Made by a program: the position numbers and the translations under genes. From [Clostridium] ultunense DSM 10521 (GTDB taxonomy: Bacteria; Bacillota; Clostridia; Tissierellales; Tepidimicrobiaceae), in the NCBI RefSeq assembly GCF_000511955.1, contig NZ_AZSU01000002.1:751674-815673 (forward strand): a DNA stretch of 64,000 nt. The letters run 5' to 3'. Shown piece after piece: positions 45,936 through 56,075 of this stretch. Positions within the stretch are counted from its first letter, which is position 1. The number at the start of each line of letters is the position of its first letter. The notes below the pieces were generated by a model. The model made no database searches, had not been told where the DNA came from, and saw only the letters and a list, made by a program, of their open reading frames with translations.

Positions 45936-46520
45936 ATGTTATTTGATATAATTTCCCCGATATATGCCTTGTTTTTTAACTATCAAGTAAAGTATTATAG
46001 AAAAATTTTAAATAGGATAAGAGAGGAGGTAGATATTACTCAATATAAGAGGGTATTAGATTTAGGCTGTGGCACTGGAGCCTTATTGTATGTTTTGCAG
46101 GATTTAGGGATAGAGGTAGTGGGTGTAGACCCGTCACCAGGAATGTTGAAACAAGCAAGAAGAAAATTAGAAGGAACTGAAGCGGAATTGATCCAGATAG
46201 ATCCATCTGAAAAATTACCCTTTGAAGATGATAGTTTTGATTTAGTTATTTCATCCTATGTGCTTCATGGACTAAAACCAAAGGAAAGAGAAGAACTATA
46301 TAAGGAACTGTGTAGAGTGTCTAAAGGAAAAATAATATTCCATGATTACAATGAAACCAGGTCCTTAGTAACGGATATAGCTGAATTCCTGGAAAATGGA
46401 GATTATTTTAATTTCATTAAAGTTGCCAAATCAGAAATGGAAAAATATTTTAAAAATGTTAGAGTAATAGATGTGGATAAAAAGGCTGCCTGGTATATAC
46501 TTAAACATTGTAATATTTAA
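45936..46520 (+). CDS. Class I SAM-dependent methyltransferase
   Basis: 194 residues. SAM motif I is VLDLGCGTGALLYVL near 35, the acidic residue of motif II is in VVGVDPSPGM, and FDLVISSYVLHGL near 104 is the motif IV region. It is a UbiE/BioC-like small-molecule methyltransferase by general appearance. The substrate cannot be inferred, and no biosynthetic partner is adjacent. GGAGGG precedes the ATG. It ends at a perfect palindromic terminator shared with the convergent gene. Confidence 0.88.
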   Translation: MLFDIISPIYALFFNYQVKYYRKILNRIREEVDITQYKRVLDLGCGTGALLYVLQDLGIEVVGVDPSPGMLKQARRKLEGTEAELIQIDPSEKLPFEDDSFDLVISSYVLHGLKPKEREELYKELCRVSKGKIIFHDYNETRSLVTDIAEFLENGDYFNFIKVAKSEMEKYFKNVRVIDVDKKAAWYILKHCNI

Positions 46521-46549
46521 AGGGGAACTTAAGTTCCCCTTTAAATATT
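46512..46549. terminator. Bidirectional terminator between methyltransferase and dioxygenase-like genes
   Basis: Perfect 19-bp arms (46512-46530, 46531-46549) with the GC core aggggaactt/aagttcccct and A/T tails on both sides serve both convergent genes. Confidence 0.9.
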
Positions 46550-47403
46550 TATATGACTAAGTGAATTTCATTTTTTGAAGGGTCCAATGTGATAATGCTC
46601 TCATCTTCAAGCTTTATTTTATAGCCTAGCTCTTTTAGATTATTTATTGTTTCATCTCTGGTTTTTTCATCAGGGAATCTTAATGTAAAATATTTCATAC
46701 CTACCCTATCTTTAGGAGGTGGTGCTATTCCAATGCCATTCCATACATTAAATGCAATATGATGATGATAATCTCCAGTAGAGATAAAAGTTGCCTGTCT
46801 AGGTATTCTTGTAACTACTTGAAATCCTAATCCATCTATATAGAATTTTTCCGATTCTTCCAAATTGGATACATGAAGATGTATATGGCCTATAATAGTA
46901 TTTTTAGGTATACCTTTCCAGACTTCATCTTTTCCTTCATCCATAAGACTTTGCAAATCCAATCTGGTAGTAGTCATTTCTAGGGTGTCATTATGCCATT
47001 TCCATCTACTGTTTGGAGTGTCTGCATATACTTCAATACCATTATCATCAATATCATGAAGGTAGATTGCTTCGCTTATCCCATGATGGGAAGCACCCAT
47101 AAGGGGATATCCTATATTCTTAATATGCCTTAAAAAACTTCCTAAGTCTTTACGAGTAGGTAATAATAATGCAAAATGATATAAGCCTGTTCTCCTCAAT
47201 TCTTTCGGTTTTATATTTTCCGGTTGTTCCAATATTAGTAAAGGAGATATTCCATCAGCAGACAGTATGGCTTTTCTTGCTATCCGCTCCATAGTTTTAA
47301 GGCCCATTATTTTTTCATAAAATTCAATAGAAGTATCTAAATCCATCACTTTTAAGGCTACTTGATTAACATAGATATTAGGACTTTTATGAAATTGAGA
47401 CAT
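46549..47403 (-). CDS. Vicinal-oxygen-chelate (catechol-2,3-dioxygenase-like) protein
   Basis: 284 residues, minus strand, with two glyoxalase/VOC modules (about 10-125 and 165-280). Likely metal ligands include His in GLYHFALLLP near 75, His in IGHIHLHVSN near 172 and His in YHHHIAFNVW near 218. It resembles CatE/YfiE-type extradiol dioxygenases of Bacillus. An oxygen-using enzyme is surprising in an anaerobe, so a different VOC reaction (glyoxalase-, isomerase- or resistance-type) is possible. Confidence 0.85.
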   Translation of the reverse strand: MSQFHKSPNIYVNQVALKVMDLDTSIEFYEKIMGLKTMERIARKAILSADGISPLLILEQPENIKPKELRRTGLYHFALLLPTRKDLGSFLRHIKNIGYPLMGASHHGISEAIYLHDIDDNGIEVYADTPNSRWKWHNDTLEMTTTRLDLQSLMDEGKDEVWKGIPKNTIIGHIHLHVSNLEESEKFYIDGLGFQVVTRIPRQATFISTGDYHHHIAFNVWNGIGIAPPPKDRVGMKYFTLRFPDEKTRDETINNLKELGYKIKLEDESIITLDPSKNEIHLVI

Positions 47404-47498
47404 ATTCTTACCACCTTTAGATATAAATTATTTATTTATATAATACCCAAAGTATAACAGGTGAACCTCTAAAAAGGACTAGGAAAATAATTATCATA

Positions 47499-47527
47499 TT
47501 GACAAAAGTTATAGACTTTACTATAAT
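47499..47527 (+). promoter_or_regulatory. Sigma-A promoter of the TetR-controlled ABC operon
   Basis: TTGACA (47499-47504), 17 bp, TATAAT (47522-47527): a perfect consensus promoter. The tandem operator begins at the last base of the -10. Confidence 0.93.
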
Positions 47528-47556
47528 AGACTTATCGGTCTAGACCGTATGGTCTA
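47527..47556 (+). promoter_or_regulatory. Tandem TetR-type operator
   Basis: Two 16-bp palindromes, TAGAC-N6-GTCTA, lie at 47527-47542 and 47541-47556, sharing two bases (14-bp period). They cover the transcription start of a consensus promoter. The TetR-family gene at the end of this operon is the obvious repressor, implying negative autoregulation. Confidence 0.85.
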
Positions 47557-47577
47557 CAAACAAAAAGGGGTGATTTA

Positions 47578-48432
47578 ATGTATCAAATTAATAATCTGAC
47601 TTTTAAATATCCTAAAAACAAGGAAAATACCATTAGAGGAATATCCTTCCAAATTCAAGATGGTGAGATATTTGGACTTTTAGGACCTAGTGGTGTTGGT
47701 AAAAGTACTACTCAAAAAATTCTCACTAAGCTACTTGATAGATATGAAGGACAAATTCTATATAAGGATAAGGATTTAAAATCCTATAATAAAAGCTATT
47801 ATGAAGAAATTGGAGTAGGATTTGAAATGCCTGTCCATTTTTCAAAATTAACAGCTGAAGAAAATGTTAATTTTTTCAAAAAACTATATAAAACAAATCT
47901 AGATACGGACAGTCTGCTAAAAAAGGTGGGACTATATGAAGATAAAGATAAAAAAGTAGGAGAATATTCAAAGGGGATGAAAGTTAGACTAAATTTCGTT
48001 AGGGCTATGTTAAACGAACCAAAAATCCTATTCTTAGATGAACCTACTAATGGACTAGACCCTCATAATGCAAGGATCATAAAGGAAATAATAAAGGAAT
48101 ACAAGGAAAAGGGTGGAACAGTATTATTAACAACCCATTTGATGAACGATGTAGATGAACTATGTAATAGGGTAGCCTTTATGGCCAATGGTAAAATAGT
48201 GGAAATAGATACCCCAAAGAATTTAAAACTTAAATATGGCGAGAGAAAAGTTGAAGTAGAATATAGAGAAGGAGAAGGGATCAAAAAAGAATCCTTCGAT
48301 TTAGATGCTTTAAAAGATGATGAAAAATTTATTGAAATAATAAAGAACAAAGAAATACTAACTATTCATAGTAAAGAGATGACTTTAGATGATATATTTA
48401 TAAAGGTAACAGGGGTGAGTACAGATGAATAG
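47578..48432 (+). CDS. ABC exporter ATPase
   Basis: 284 residues. Walker A GPSGVGKST is near 40, with signature EYSKGMKVRLNFVRAML near 127, Walker B ILFLDEPTNGLD and H-loop TTHLM. The signature SKGM replaces SGGQ, as is common in ABC-2 drug exporters. A C-terminal extension of about 80 residues is typical of the group. It heads an operon with two ABC-2-type permeases and a TetR regulator. The promoter is consensus but covered by tandem operators, so it is probably inducible by the exported compound. Confidence 0.93.
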   Translation: MYQINNLTFKYPKNKENTIRGISFQIQDGEIFGLLGPSGVGKSTTQKILTKLLDRYEGQILYKDKDLKSYNKSYYEEIGVGFEMPVHFSKLTAEENVNFFKKLYKTNLDTDSLLKKVGLYEDKDKKVGEYSKGMKVRLNFVRAMLNEPKILFLDEPTNGLDPHNARIIKEIIKEYKEKGGTVLLTTHLMNDVDELCNRVAFMANGKIVEIDTPKNLKLKYGERKVEVEYREGEGIKKESFDLDALKDDEKFIEIIKNKEILTIHSKEMTLDDIFIKVTGVSTDE

Positions 48433-49150
48433 CTTTATAACCTTGTTCTCTGGAGAATTAAATCGAATGAGAAAGTATAATATTTTAGCTGCTGGTATAT
48501 TTGTAGCCCTATTATGGGTAGGGGTATTATTCTTTACGGATATAGAGGATATAACTAGTATGGTCCCCTTAATTGTATTCATCGATGCCACCTCCATGTC
48601 CATGGTATTAATTGGAGCCACCATGTTCTATGAAAAACAAGAAGGCACCATTAAAACCTTATTAGTCTCACCTATAGGGAAATCCGAATATATACTGGCT
48701 AAAATCTTTGCTAATATTAGTTCCAATGTGCTTACATTAGTCCTCATATATGTATATGCAAAATTATTTAAGGAGATAAATTTAAACTTTTTTGGATTAT
48801 TAGGAGCATCAATATTGATAGCTTTTTTTCACTCTTTAATTGGATTTATAATGACTTATAATACTAAAGATTTTACTGAAATGTTAATGGGGATGATGAA
48901 ATACACTTTTATATTTACAATTCCTGTTTTATTGGAACAGATAGGGTTTATTAAGAATGAAACTATAGATAAGATACTTTATATAATACCGACTAAATCT
49001 TCCTCCATACTTTTACAAGCTACCGGTGGAGGTATGGATAATTGGAAGACCTGGTTTGCTATTATATACTTAATATTAGCAACATTAGGGCTATTTTTCA
49101 TAGTATGGAAAAAGTTTGATGATTTTAAAATAAAGGAAAGTGGTGAATGA
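48425..49150 (+). CDS. ABC-2-type exporter permease, first subunit
   Basis: 241 residues, six predicted helices, ABC-2/fluoroquinolone-exporter-like. It overlaps the ATPase gene by 8 bp. Together with the next gene it would make a heterodimeric membrane part. GATMFYEKQEGTIKTLLVSP near 74 is the typical cytoplasmic coupling region of ABC-2 permeases. Confidence 0.87.
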   Translation: MNSFITLFSGELNRMRKYNILAAGIFVALLWVGVLFFTDIEDITSMVPLIVFIDATSMSMVLIGATMFYEKQEGTIKTLLVSPIGKSEYILAKIFANISSNVLTLVLIYVYAKLFKEINLNFFGLLGASILIAFFHSLIGFIMTYNTKDFTEMLMGMMKYTFIFTIPVLLEQIGFIKNETIDKILYIIPTKSSSILLQATGGGMDNWKTWFAIIYLILATLGLFFIVWKKFDDFKIKESGE

Positions 49151-49152
49151 TT

Positions 49153-49875
49153 ATGTATAGTAGCTTTATTAAATCTGAAATAAAAAAATGGAGTAGAGAT
49201 TCTATGATGGGATTTATGGCATTATATCCCTTTATATTCGGATTTATAGGTAGATATTTTCTACCTTGGGTAGCTGATAAATCAGATCTTAATATAGATT
49301 TATACGCAGATTTAATAATTGTAATACTAACTTTAGTAGTTCCTATATCCTTTGGAGCCTTAATAGCTTTTTCTATACTGGAAGATAGAGATGACAATAT
49401 ACTCACATCTGTTAAAGTTACCCCTTTAAGCATTACTCAATTTTTATCCTTCAGATTTATCATAGTATTGGTCTTGACCTATATTACAACTTTATTTGTC
49501 ATCTGGTTTTCAAATATTGGAGATATTCCCATAAAAAACATACTGGCCATTGCTTTTTTAGCTTCTTTAGAAGCTCCTATGTATGGACTGCTGATAAATT
49601 CTCTATCTAATAATAAAATTGAAGGATTTGCTGTAATGAAAGGTTTAGGTTCTTTAATATTATTTCCTATTATAGCCTTATTTTTCTTCGATAAAAAGGA
49701 ATTATTTTTTTCCTTTGCCCCAGGATTTTGGGCAGCCAAGGCAATAAGTAGTATAATAAAAGGTAAAGGAGTACTTTATTTAAGCTATTATCAATATTAT
49801 TTTATTGGATTAGTTTATCTAGTATTGCTAAATATTGCATCTTATAAATTGTTTGTCAGGAAGGTAGAAATATAA
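49153..49875 (+). CDS. ABC-2-type exporter permease, second subunit
   Basis: 240 residues from the ATG at 49153 (an ATG at 49147 overlaps the previous stop), after AAAGTGGTGA. Six helices are predicted, with the coupling segment LEDRDDNILTSVKVTPLS near 78. It pairs with the preceding permease. The operon order ATPase-permease-permease-TetR resembles drug-export loci of Clostridia. The substrate is unknown. Confidence 0.87.
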   Translation: MYSSFIKSEIKKWSRDSMMGFMALYPFIFGFIGRYFLPWVADKSDLNIDLYADLIIVILTLVVPISFGALIAFSILEDRDDNILTSVKVTPLSITQFLSFRFIIVLVLTYITTLFVIWFSNIGDIPIKNILAIAFLASLEAPMYGLLINSLSNNKIEGFAVMKGLGSLILFPIIALFFFDKKELFFSFAPGFWAAKAISSIIKGKGVLYLSYYQYYFIGLVYLVLLNIASYKLFVRKVEI

Positions 49876-49905
49876 CGAGGGTAGAAATATGCTGAGGTGG
49901 TAGTA

Positions 49906-50556
49906 TTGGATGAAAATAAAGAGAAATCTTTTGAGAAAAGGGAAGAACTTATAAAAGTAGCAATGAATGAATTTGGGGAAAAAGGTTATGAAAATGCTTC
50001 TCTTAACAATATTTTAAAAGAGGTAGGCATAAGTAAGGGTACCTTTTATTATCACTATAAGAACAAAGAAGATCTGTATATGCATTTGATAGATATTATA
50101 ACAGAGGAAAAACTTAAATTTATTTCAGCGAGAATGGGTTCCATAAATTTTAACGAAGATGTGTTTACAATATTAAGGAATCTTATGAAAAACGGAATGA
50201 AATTTGCAAATAAAAATCCAAATATAAGTAAATTTACTCAAGGTTTTGTCAAGGATTGGGGGACTCCAATTCACAATGAAATATTTAGAAGATATTTTAT
50301 TAGTAGGGCTGATTTTTTAAAGGATATAACTAAAAAATATGGTTTTGAAAATATGGATTATATATCGGATTTAATAGAAATAGCTTATGAACGAGGTGAA
50401 ATTAGAAAGGATTTACCCAAGGAGTTTGTCAAAAAAATCATAAACCATTTATTTATAAATTTACCTCAGATAGTCAATTCTAACAATTTGAACGAATACG
50501 AATTAGCAGCTAACTATTTAATTGATTTTATTAAAAACGGACTTGTTAAAGACTAG
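49906..50556 (+). CDS. TetR/AcrR family transcriptional regulator
   Basis: 216 residues from the TTG at 49906, five bases after GAGGTGG. A GTG at 49897 lies within that site. The N-terminal helix-turn-helix (about 10-55) is GYENASLNNILKEVGISKGT followed by FYYHYKNKEDLY. The remainder is the variable ligand domain. It is last in the ABC exporter operon, and the tandem palindrome at 47527-47556 is its likely operator, giving feedback control by the exported compound. Confidence 0.92.
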   Translation: MDENKEKSFEKREELIKVAMNEFGEKGYENASLNNILKEVGISKGTFYYHYKNKEDLYMHLIDIITEEKLKFISARMGSINFNEDVFTILRNLMKNGMKFANKNPNISKFTQGFVKDWGTPIHNEIFRRYFISRADFLKDITKKYGFENMDYISDLIEIAYERGEIRKDLPKEFVKKIINHLFINLPQIVNSNNLNEYELAANYLIDFIKNGLVKD

Positions 50557-50588
50557 AAAACTTCCCTAAATTTCAGGGAAGTTTTTAT
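50557..50588 (+). terminator. Terminator after the TetR gene
   Basis: The stem aaacttccct/agggaagttt (50558-50567, 50575-50584) is followed by tttattt. Confidence 0.9.
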
Positions 50589-50602
50589 TTCAATAAAACT
50601 CC

Positions 50603-50631
50603 TTGACATGAAGGCTAAACTCTGTTAATTT
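50603..50631 (+). promoter_or_regulatory. Probable sigma-A promoter of guaBA
   Basis: TTGACA (50603-50608), 17 bp, TAATTT (50626-50631), 110 bp before guaB. The leader did not show a purine-riboswitch core. Confidence 0.6.
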
Positions 50632-50677
50632 ATAAAGAAAATATTATATCAATATCTATTAAAATACCTATAATTAG

Positions 50678-52192
<1,515 letters not shown>

Positions 52193-52203
52193 GAGGTCTA
52201 AGC

Positions 52204-53709
52204 TTGATTTTAATCTTAGATTTAGGCGGAAAATTTAGTCGATTTTTAGGCAGAAGGATAAGAGAATCTAATGTATATTGTGAGATAGTGCCCTATAGTT
52301 ATCCTTTGGAGAAGATTAAGGGGAAAAAGCCAGAAGGGATTATAATATCTGGTGGAGAACCAAGAGGTTTAGGAATTATAGACAGAGGTATATTTGAACT
52401 AGGTATACCCGTTTTATCTATTGGATACGGTGCAGATATGATAGCACAGGTTTTCAAAGGCCATTCAACAAAACCTATAGCTTATAATTATGACTTCGAA
52501 ACCATTAATGTAGATAAGGAAAGTTTATTATTCAATGGACTAGGCGATAATTTGCCCTTATGGATAGATAAAGAATATGTATTTGATATTATTCCTGAGG
52601 GTTTTAAATCTATAGGGAATTTGGATGGTAAAGTTGTAGCAATAGAAAAGGAAGACCAGAAAATATATGGAGTAAAGTTCCATCCAGAAATTGAAAGATC
52701 TAAAGAAGGAAAAGATATAATAGATAATTTTCTATTTAAGGTTTGTAGCTGTGATCCAAATTGGAATATGGAAGAATTTATTGAAAATAGCATAGAAGAA
52801 ATAAAGAAAGAAGTAGGAAATAGAAAGGTCATATGTGCCTTATCTGGAGGTGTTGATTCTTCTGTAGCAGCAGTGTTAGTTCATAAAGCCATTGGAGATA
52901 ATTTAGTATGTGTTTTTGTAGACCACGGCCTTCTCAGAAAAAATGAAAAGGAACAGGTAGAAGAGGTATTTAGAGATGAGTTCCATATGAACCTTATAAT
53001 TGTAGATGCAAAAGAAAGATTTTTAAACAAACTTAAGGGAATTACTGATCCAGAACAAAAAAGAAAGATTATCGGTGAGGAATTCATTAGGGTATTTGAA
53101 GAAGAGCAGAAGAAGCTTGATAATATAGGATACTTAGTTCAAGGGACCATATATCCAGATGTTATAGAGTCTGGACTAGATGGGGAAGTGGCCGTAAAAA
53201 GCCATCATAATGTAGGTGGACTTCCTGAGGATATAGATTTTCAATTAGTGGAACCGTTAAGACAATTGTTTAAAGATGAAGTTAGGGAAGTAGGTAGATT
53301 ATTAGGTATATCGGAAGAAATCGTAGAAAGACAACCCTTCCCAGGTCCTGGGTTAGGGATTAGAGTTTTAGGCGAAGTAACAGAGGAAAAGTTAAATATA
53401 GTTAGGGAAGCAGATTATATATTTAGAGATGAAATTAAAAAGGCAAAATGGGATAAGAAGATCTGGCAGTACTTTGCTGCATTACCTGATGTTAAAACTG
53501 TAGGTGTATCTCAAGGAGAAAGAACTTATACTTATACTATAGCTTTAAGGGCTATAAATAGCATAGACGGCATGACAGCCCAATGGGTAAAACTGCCTTT
53601 AGAATTGTTAGAAAAGATTTCAAATAGAATCACTGAAGAAGTACCCCAGGTAAATAGAGTGGTATATGATATAACGAATAAACCGCCAGCTACTATTGAG
53701 TGGGAGTGA
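52204..53709 (+). CDS. guaA: GMP synthase with glutaminase domain lacking its catalytic cysteine
   Basis: 501 residues, TTG start after AGGAGGT. The ATP-pyrophosphatase domain is intact: P-loop LSGGVDSSVAAV near 213, FVDHGLLRKNE near 238, QPFPGPGLGIRVLGE near 376, and a C-terminal dimer domain ending DITNKPPATIEWE. The N-terminal class-I amidotransferase domain keeps the His160-Glu162 pair (FHPEIE). However, the nucleophile elbow, normally G-[IV]-C-Y-G-M-Q, reads SIGYGAD, so Gly74 replaces Cys. It should be unable to hydrolyse glutamine and would depend on free ammonia, plausible in an ammonia-releasing amino-acid fermenter. It is cotranscribed with guaB. Confidence 0.95.
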   Translation: MILILDLGGKFSRFLGRRIRESNVYCEIVPYSYPLEKIKGKKPEGIIISGGEPRGLGIIDRGIFELGIPVLSIGYGADMIAQVFKGHSTKPIAYNYDFETINVDKESLLFNGLGDNLPLWIDKEYVFDIIPEGFKSIGNLDGKVVAIEKEDQKIYGVKFHPEIERSKEGKDIIDNFLFKVCSCDPNWNMEEFIENSIEEIKKEVGNRKVICALSGGVDSSVAAVLVHKAIGDNLVCVFVDHGLLRKNEKEQVEEVFRDEFHMNLIIVDAKERFLNKLKGITDPEQKRKIIGEEFIRVFEEEQKKLDNIGYLVQGTIYPDVIESGLDGEVAVKSHHNVGGLPEDIDFQLVEPLRQLFKDEVREVGRLLGISEEIVERQPFPGPGLGIRVLGEVTEEKLNIVREADYIFRDEIKKAKWDKKIWQYFAALPDVKTVGVSQGERTYTYTIALRAINSIDGMTAQWVKLPLELLEKISNRITEEVPQVNRVVYDITNKPPATIEWE

Positions 53710-53715
53710 TAAACA

Positions 53716-53761
53716 AAAGTCTTGGAACCTTTGGGAACAGAGGTACCAAGACTATTTTATT
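53716..53761 (+). terminator. Terminator after guaA
   Basis: The stem agtcttgg/ccaagact (53718-53725, 53746-53753), extended by cct/agg inside, is followed by attttatttt. Confidence 0.85.
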
Positions 53762-54096
53762 TTAAACCAGTAATTGGGGTTGAAAATTTCTCCGGTTATA
53801 TCATATTTTAATTGAGAAACCGATACACTATAAAATGACATAGTTTTGAAATGTTCATTTGATTTTATATTAGGGTCTTCTATAGTATCTACTTTATAGC
53901 TATGCTCCTGCATAGAAGAGAGTATTTTTATAGCAGTGGTAGAACCATAGCCATATATCAAATTATGAAACTTTATCATTTTATCAAATAATATGGTTTC
54001 ATCAAAATCGTCGTGTAAGGATTTTGTAAGGAAATCTAAAAATAAATATGGAGCATCAACTATTTTAGATAGAGTGGCGGAACTCTTATGTTTCAA
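53752..54096 (-). CDS. Orphan C-terminal fragment, unknown function
   Basis: About 114 residues on the minus strand, beginning at a TTG without a ribosome site. The frame extends a further six codons upstream to a stop, with plausible protein sequence (FKNEILKHKSSATLSK). It therefore looks like the tail of a longer protein rather than a complete gene. It ends SQLKYDITGEIFNPNYWFKI. I do not recognise a family. The 5' end overlaps the XRE remnant on the other strand, consistent with rearrangement at the edge of the decayed region. Confidence 0.45.
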   Translation of the reverse strand: MKHKSSATLSKIVDAPYLFLDFLTKSLHDDFDETILFDKMIKFHNLIYGYGSTTAIKILSSMQEHSYKVDTIEDPNIKSNEHFKTMSFYSVSVSQLKYDITGEIFNPNYWFKIK

Positions 54097-54312
54097 AATT
54101 TCGTTTTTAAACTCTTAGATAAATGTATAGATGTAACAATAAAACCAACTATAGATACTATGCTTGGAATTGCTATTGCCAAAAGATTGAGTGCTACCAT
54201 AGCAAAGTTGGGAAAAAATGAATATATAAATATGAAAAGTTTAGAAAAATTATGTGAAGTATTAGAATGCAAGGTCGAAGATATAATTGAATATGTTCCA
54301 AGTGGAATATAG
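54088..54312 (+). pseudogene. Remnant of an XRE-family (YozG-like) helix-turn-helix regulator
   Basis: The C-terminal half is a normal XRE-type domain: ATIAKLGKNEYINMKSLEKL, then EVLECKVEDIIEYVPS. In family members the first helices precede it, but here the N-terminal 35 residues are scrambled. The start overlaps the oppositely oriented fragment and has no ribosome site. Such small regulators often stand in front of restriction-modification genes, which fits the hsdM remnant downstream. Confidence 0.55.
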
Positions 54313-54346
54313 AAATAGGATAGTTTGTTTTAAATTATGGGGTTAG

Positions 54347-54568
54347 TATGATTTTAATATTGAAGGTGATATTTCTAGAAAAGAACCAACAGGTATACAA
54401 GTTATGGATGATATGAATCCCAGGTTTTTCCCAAACAGTTTATTGATACCATATTTAGTTGTAGTTTGGGAGGAATATTTAAAAAAACAAATCAAGTATA
54501 AAAATATGGATATTTCTTTGTATTAATTCATAGATGAATTAATTAACTTCAGGAATGAGTTTGTTCAT
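54347..54568 (+). pseudogene. Possible HEPN-domain protein remnant
   Basis: One reading frame contains MNPRFFPNSLLIPYLVVVWE, a stop (taa at 54523-54525), then DELINFRNEFVH. RNEFVH fits the R-x4-H motif of HEPN ribonuclease-like domains found in defence and toxin proteins. Roughly 60-100 residues expected between the two parts are absent. The same frame continues directly into the hsdM remnant. Assignment is tentative and rests on motif recall. Confidence 0.4.
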
Positions 54569-55183
54569 ACCGGTGAAATTAAAAATAAAGTACATAAGAT
54601 TTGGGAAACCTTTTGGACAGGTGGTGTTACCAATCCACTTACTGTAATAGAACAATTTACATATTTAATATTTATAAAATCCTTAGACGATAAACAGATA
54701 CAAAGTGAAGCAGAGGCTAATTTGTTATGAATAGAACCAAAGATAATATTTAAAGGTAAAAGTCCAAAATATAAAAATAGATTTGAATATAAAGATTTAA
54801 GATGGCATACTTTTAAACAATTTGAAGCAGGTAGGATGTATGAAATTGTCAATGAAGGTGTATTTCCATTTATAAAAGAATTAAATGGGGATGCAAGTTC
54901 TTCCTTTGCTAAATATATGGGAGATGCTATGTTTCAAATACCAACTCCTTTAATGTAGCAGAGAGTAATAAATGGTATAGACGAACTACCTATAGAGGGA
55001 GATATAAAGGGAGATCTTTATGAATATTTATTGTCTAGACTTTCCACATCTGGAGCCAATGGCCAATTCAGAACACCAAGACATATAATTAAGATGATGG
55101 TAAATCTAATGAAACCGACGCCAGCTGATATAATAATTGATCCTGCCTGTGGGGAACGTGCTATAATAATGACACGAGCATGA
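54569..55183 (+). pseudogene. hsdM: Type I restriction-modification methyltransferase subunit remnant
   Basis: The frame reads TGEIKNKVHKIWETFWTGGV, then a typical HsdM N-terminal helical region (LTVIEQFTYLIFIKSLDD). Later it reaches [20 protein letters not shown] and the start of SAM motif I (IIDPACG), where HsdM should continue for some 300 residues. In-frame stops occur at 54728 (TGA), 54956 (TAG) and 55181 (TGA). The methyltransferase catalytic NPPF region and the hsdS and hsdR genes are missing. It is a dead remnant of a type I system. Confidence 0.85.
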
Positions 55184-55333
55184 AGCATAGATAAATCAAT
55201 GGGTTTGAAATTCTATCCTAAAACACATTAAGAATTAATAAAAAATTAGTGAAATAATTACTTATAGATTATTATATACAGAAAGTTATGATATAATAAA
55301 TATAGAATAGTAAGGAAGTAGGGCAGTAATCAT

Positions 55334-55810
55334 ATGAAGTTATATTTTGATATTAATATATATAATAGAATATTTGATGATCAGTCACAGATGAGAATTC
55401 GTTTTGAATCAATGGCAATTGACATACTATTTGAACTTATTGAGAAAGGAAATTATGAATTAGTATGGTCTTTTATTTTGGAATATGAAAATAGTATGAA
55501 TCCTTTTATGGAGAGAAGGCTTCATATTAAATCAATTTCCACTTTATGCAAGAAAAATATAAAACCTAATAATGAAATTAAAATAATAGCAAAAATTATA
55601 GTGGAAAACTCAAATACTAAAGATAAGGATGCATTACACCTTGCATCTGCAATATATAATAAATGCGACTATTTTATTACATGTGATGATAAGTTTATAA
55701 AAACAATAGAAAAAAATAATGATAAATTAAAAGATATTATTAGGGATATTAGATTATATAATCCTATAGATTTTCTTAGGAAGGAGATGGATATTGATGT
55801 TATCGAATGA
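55334..55810 (+). CDS. PIN-domain ribonuclease-like (VapC-type toxin) protein
   Basis: 158 residues. The acidic residues of a PIN active site are present: Asp6 in KLYFDINIYNR, Glu in WSFILEYENS near 50, Asp in KDKDALHLASAIY near 99 and Asp in YFITCDDKFIK near 117. PIN proteins of this sort cut RNA and are commonly toxins of type II toxin-antitoxin pairs. The next gene overlaps by 14 bp and may encode the antitoxin. The gene is intact although it lies amid decayed genes. Confidence 0.8.
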   Translation: MKLYFDINIYNRIFDDQSQMRIRFESMAIDILFELIEKGNYELVWSFILEYENSMNPFMERRLHIKSISTLCKKNIKPNNEIKIIAKIIVENSNTKDKDALHLASAIYNKCDYFITCDDKFIKTIEKNNDKLKDIIRDIRLYNPIDFLRKEMDIDVIE

Positions 55811-56021
55811 AAGAGTTAAATATACAGATAAAGAAATATTAGAAAAAGGTTCCAGGGCATTAATAAAAGAACTTGGATATTCTGGGTTTCTAAGATTTAT
55901 CCGTCATTCTGAAGGCATAAGTAAGGAAGATTATTTGAAATTAGAGAAAGAAATTTTTAAAGATATGTCTATAGACGAAATTTATGATAATGCAGAGGAA
56001 TATTGGGAAAACAAAGATTGA
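55797..56021 (+). CDS. Small acidic protein, possible antitoxin partner of the PIN protein
   Basis: 74 residues from the ATG at 55797 (a TTG at 55794 is also possible), with AAGGAG upstream. It overlaps the PIN gene. It is acidic and helical (GYSGFLRFIRHSEGISKEDY near 25, ending NAEEYWENKD), with no recognised DNA-binding motif. Similar small genes are seen beside PIN-domain genes in Firmicutes (recalled), so an antitoxin role is inferred from position. The IS remnant begins 13 bp after its stop. Confidence 0.55.
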   Translation: MLSNERVKYTDKEILEKGSRALIKELGYSGFLRFIRHSEGISKEDYLKLEKEIFKDMSIDEIYDNAEEYWENKD

Positions 56022-56075
56022 AAAAGCCTTTTTTGTGATGTGAACCCTTTAATCCGGACTTTCGGATAATATTAA

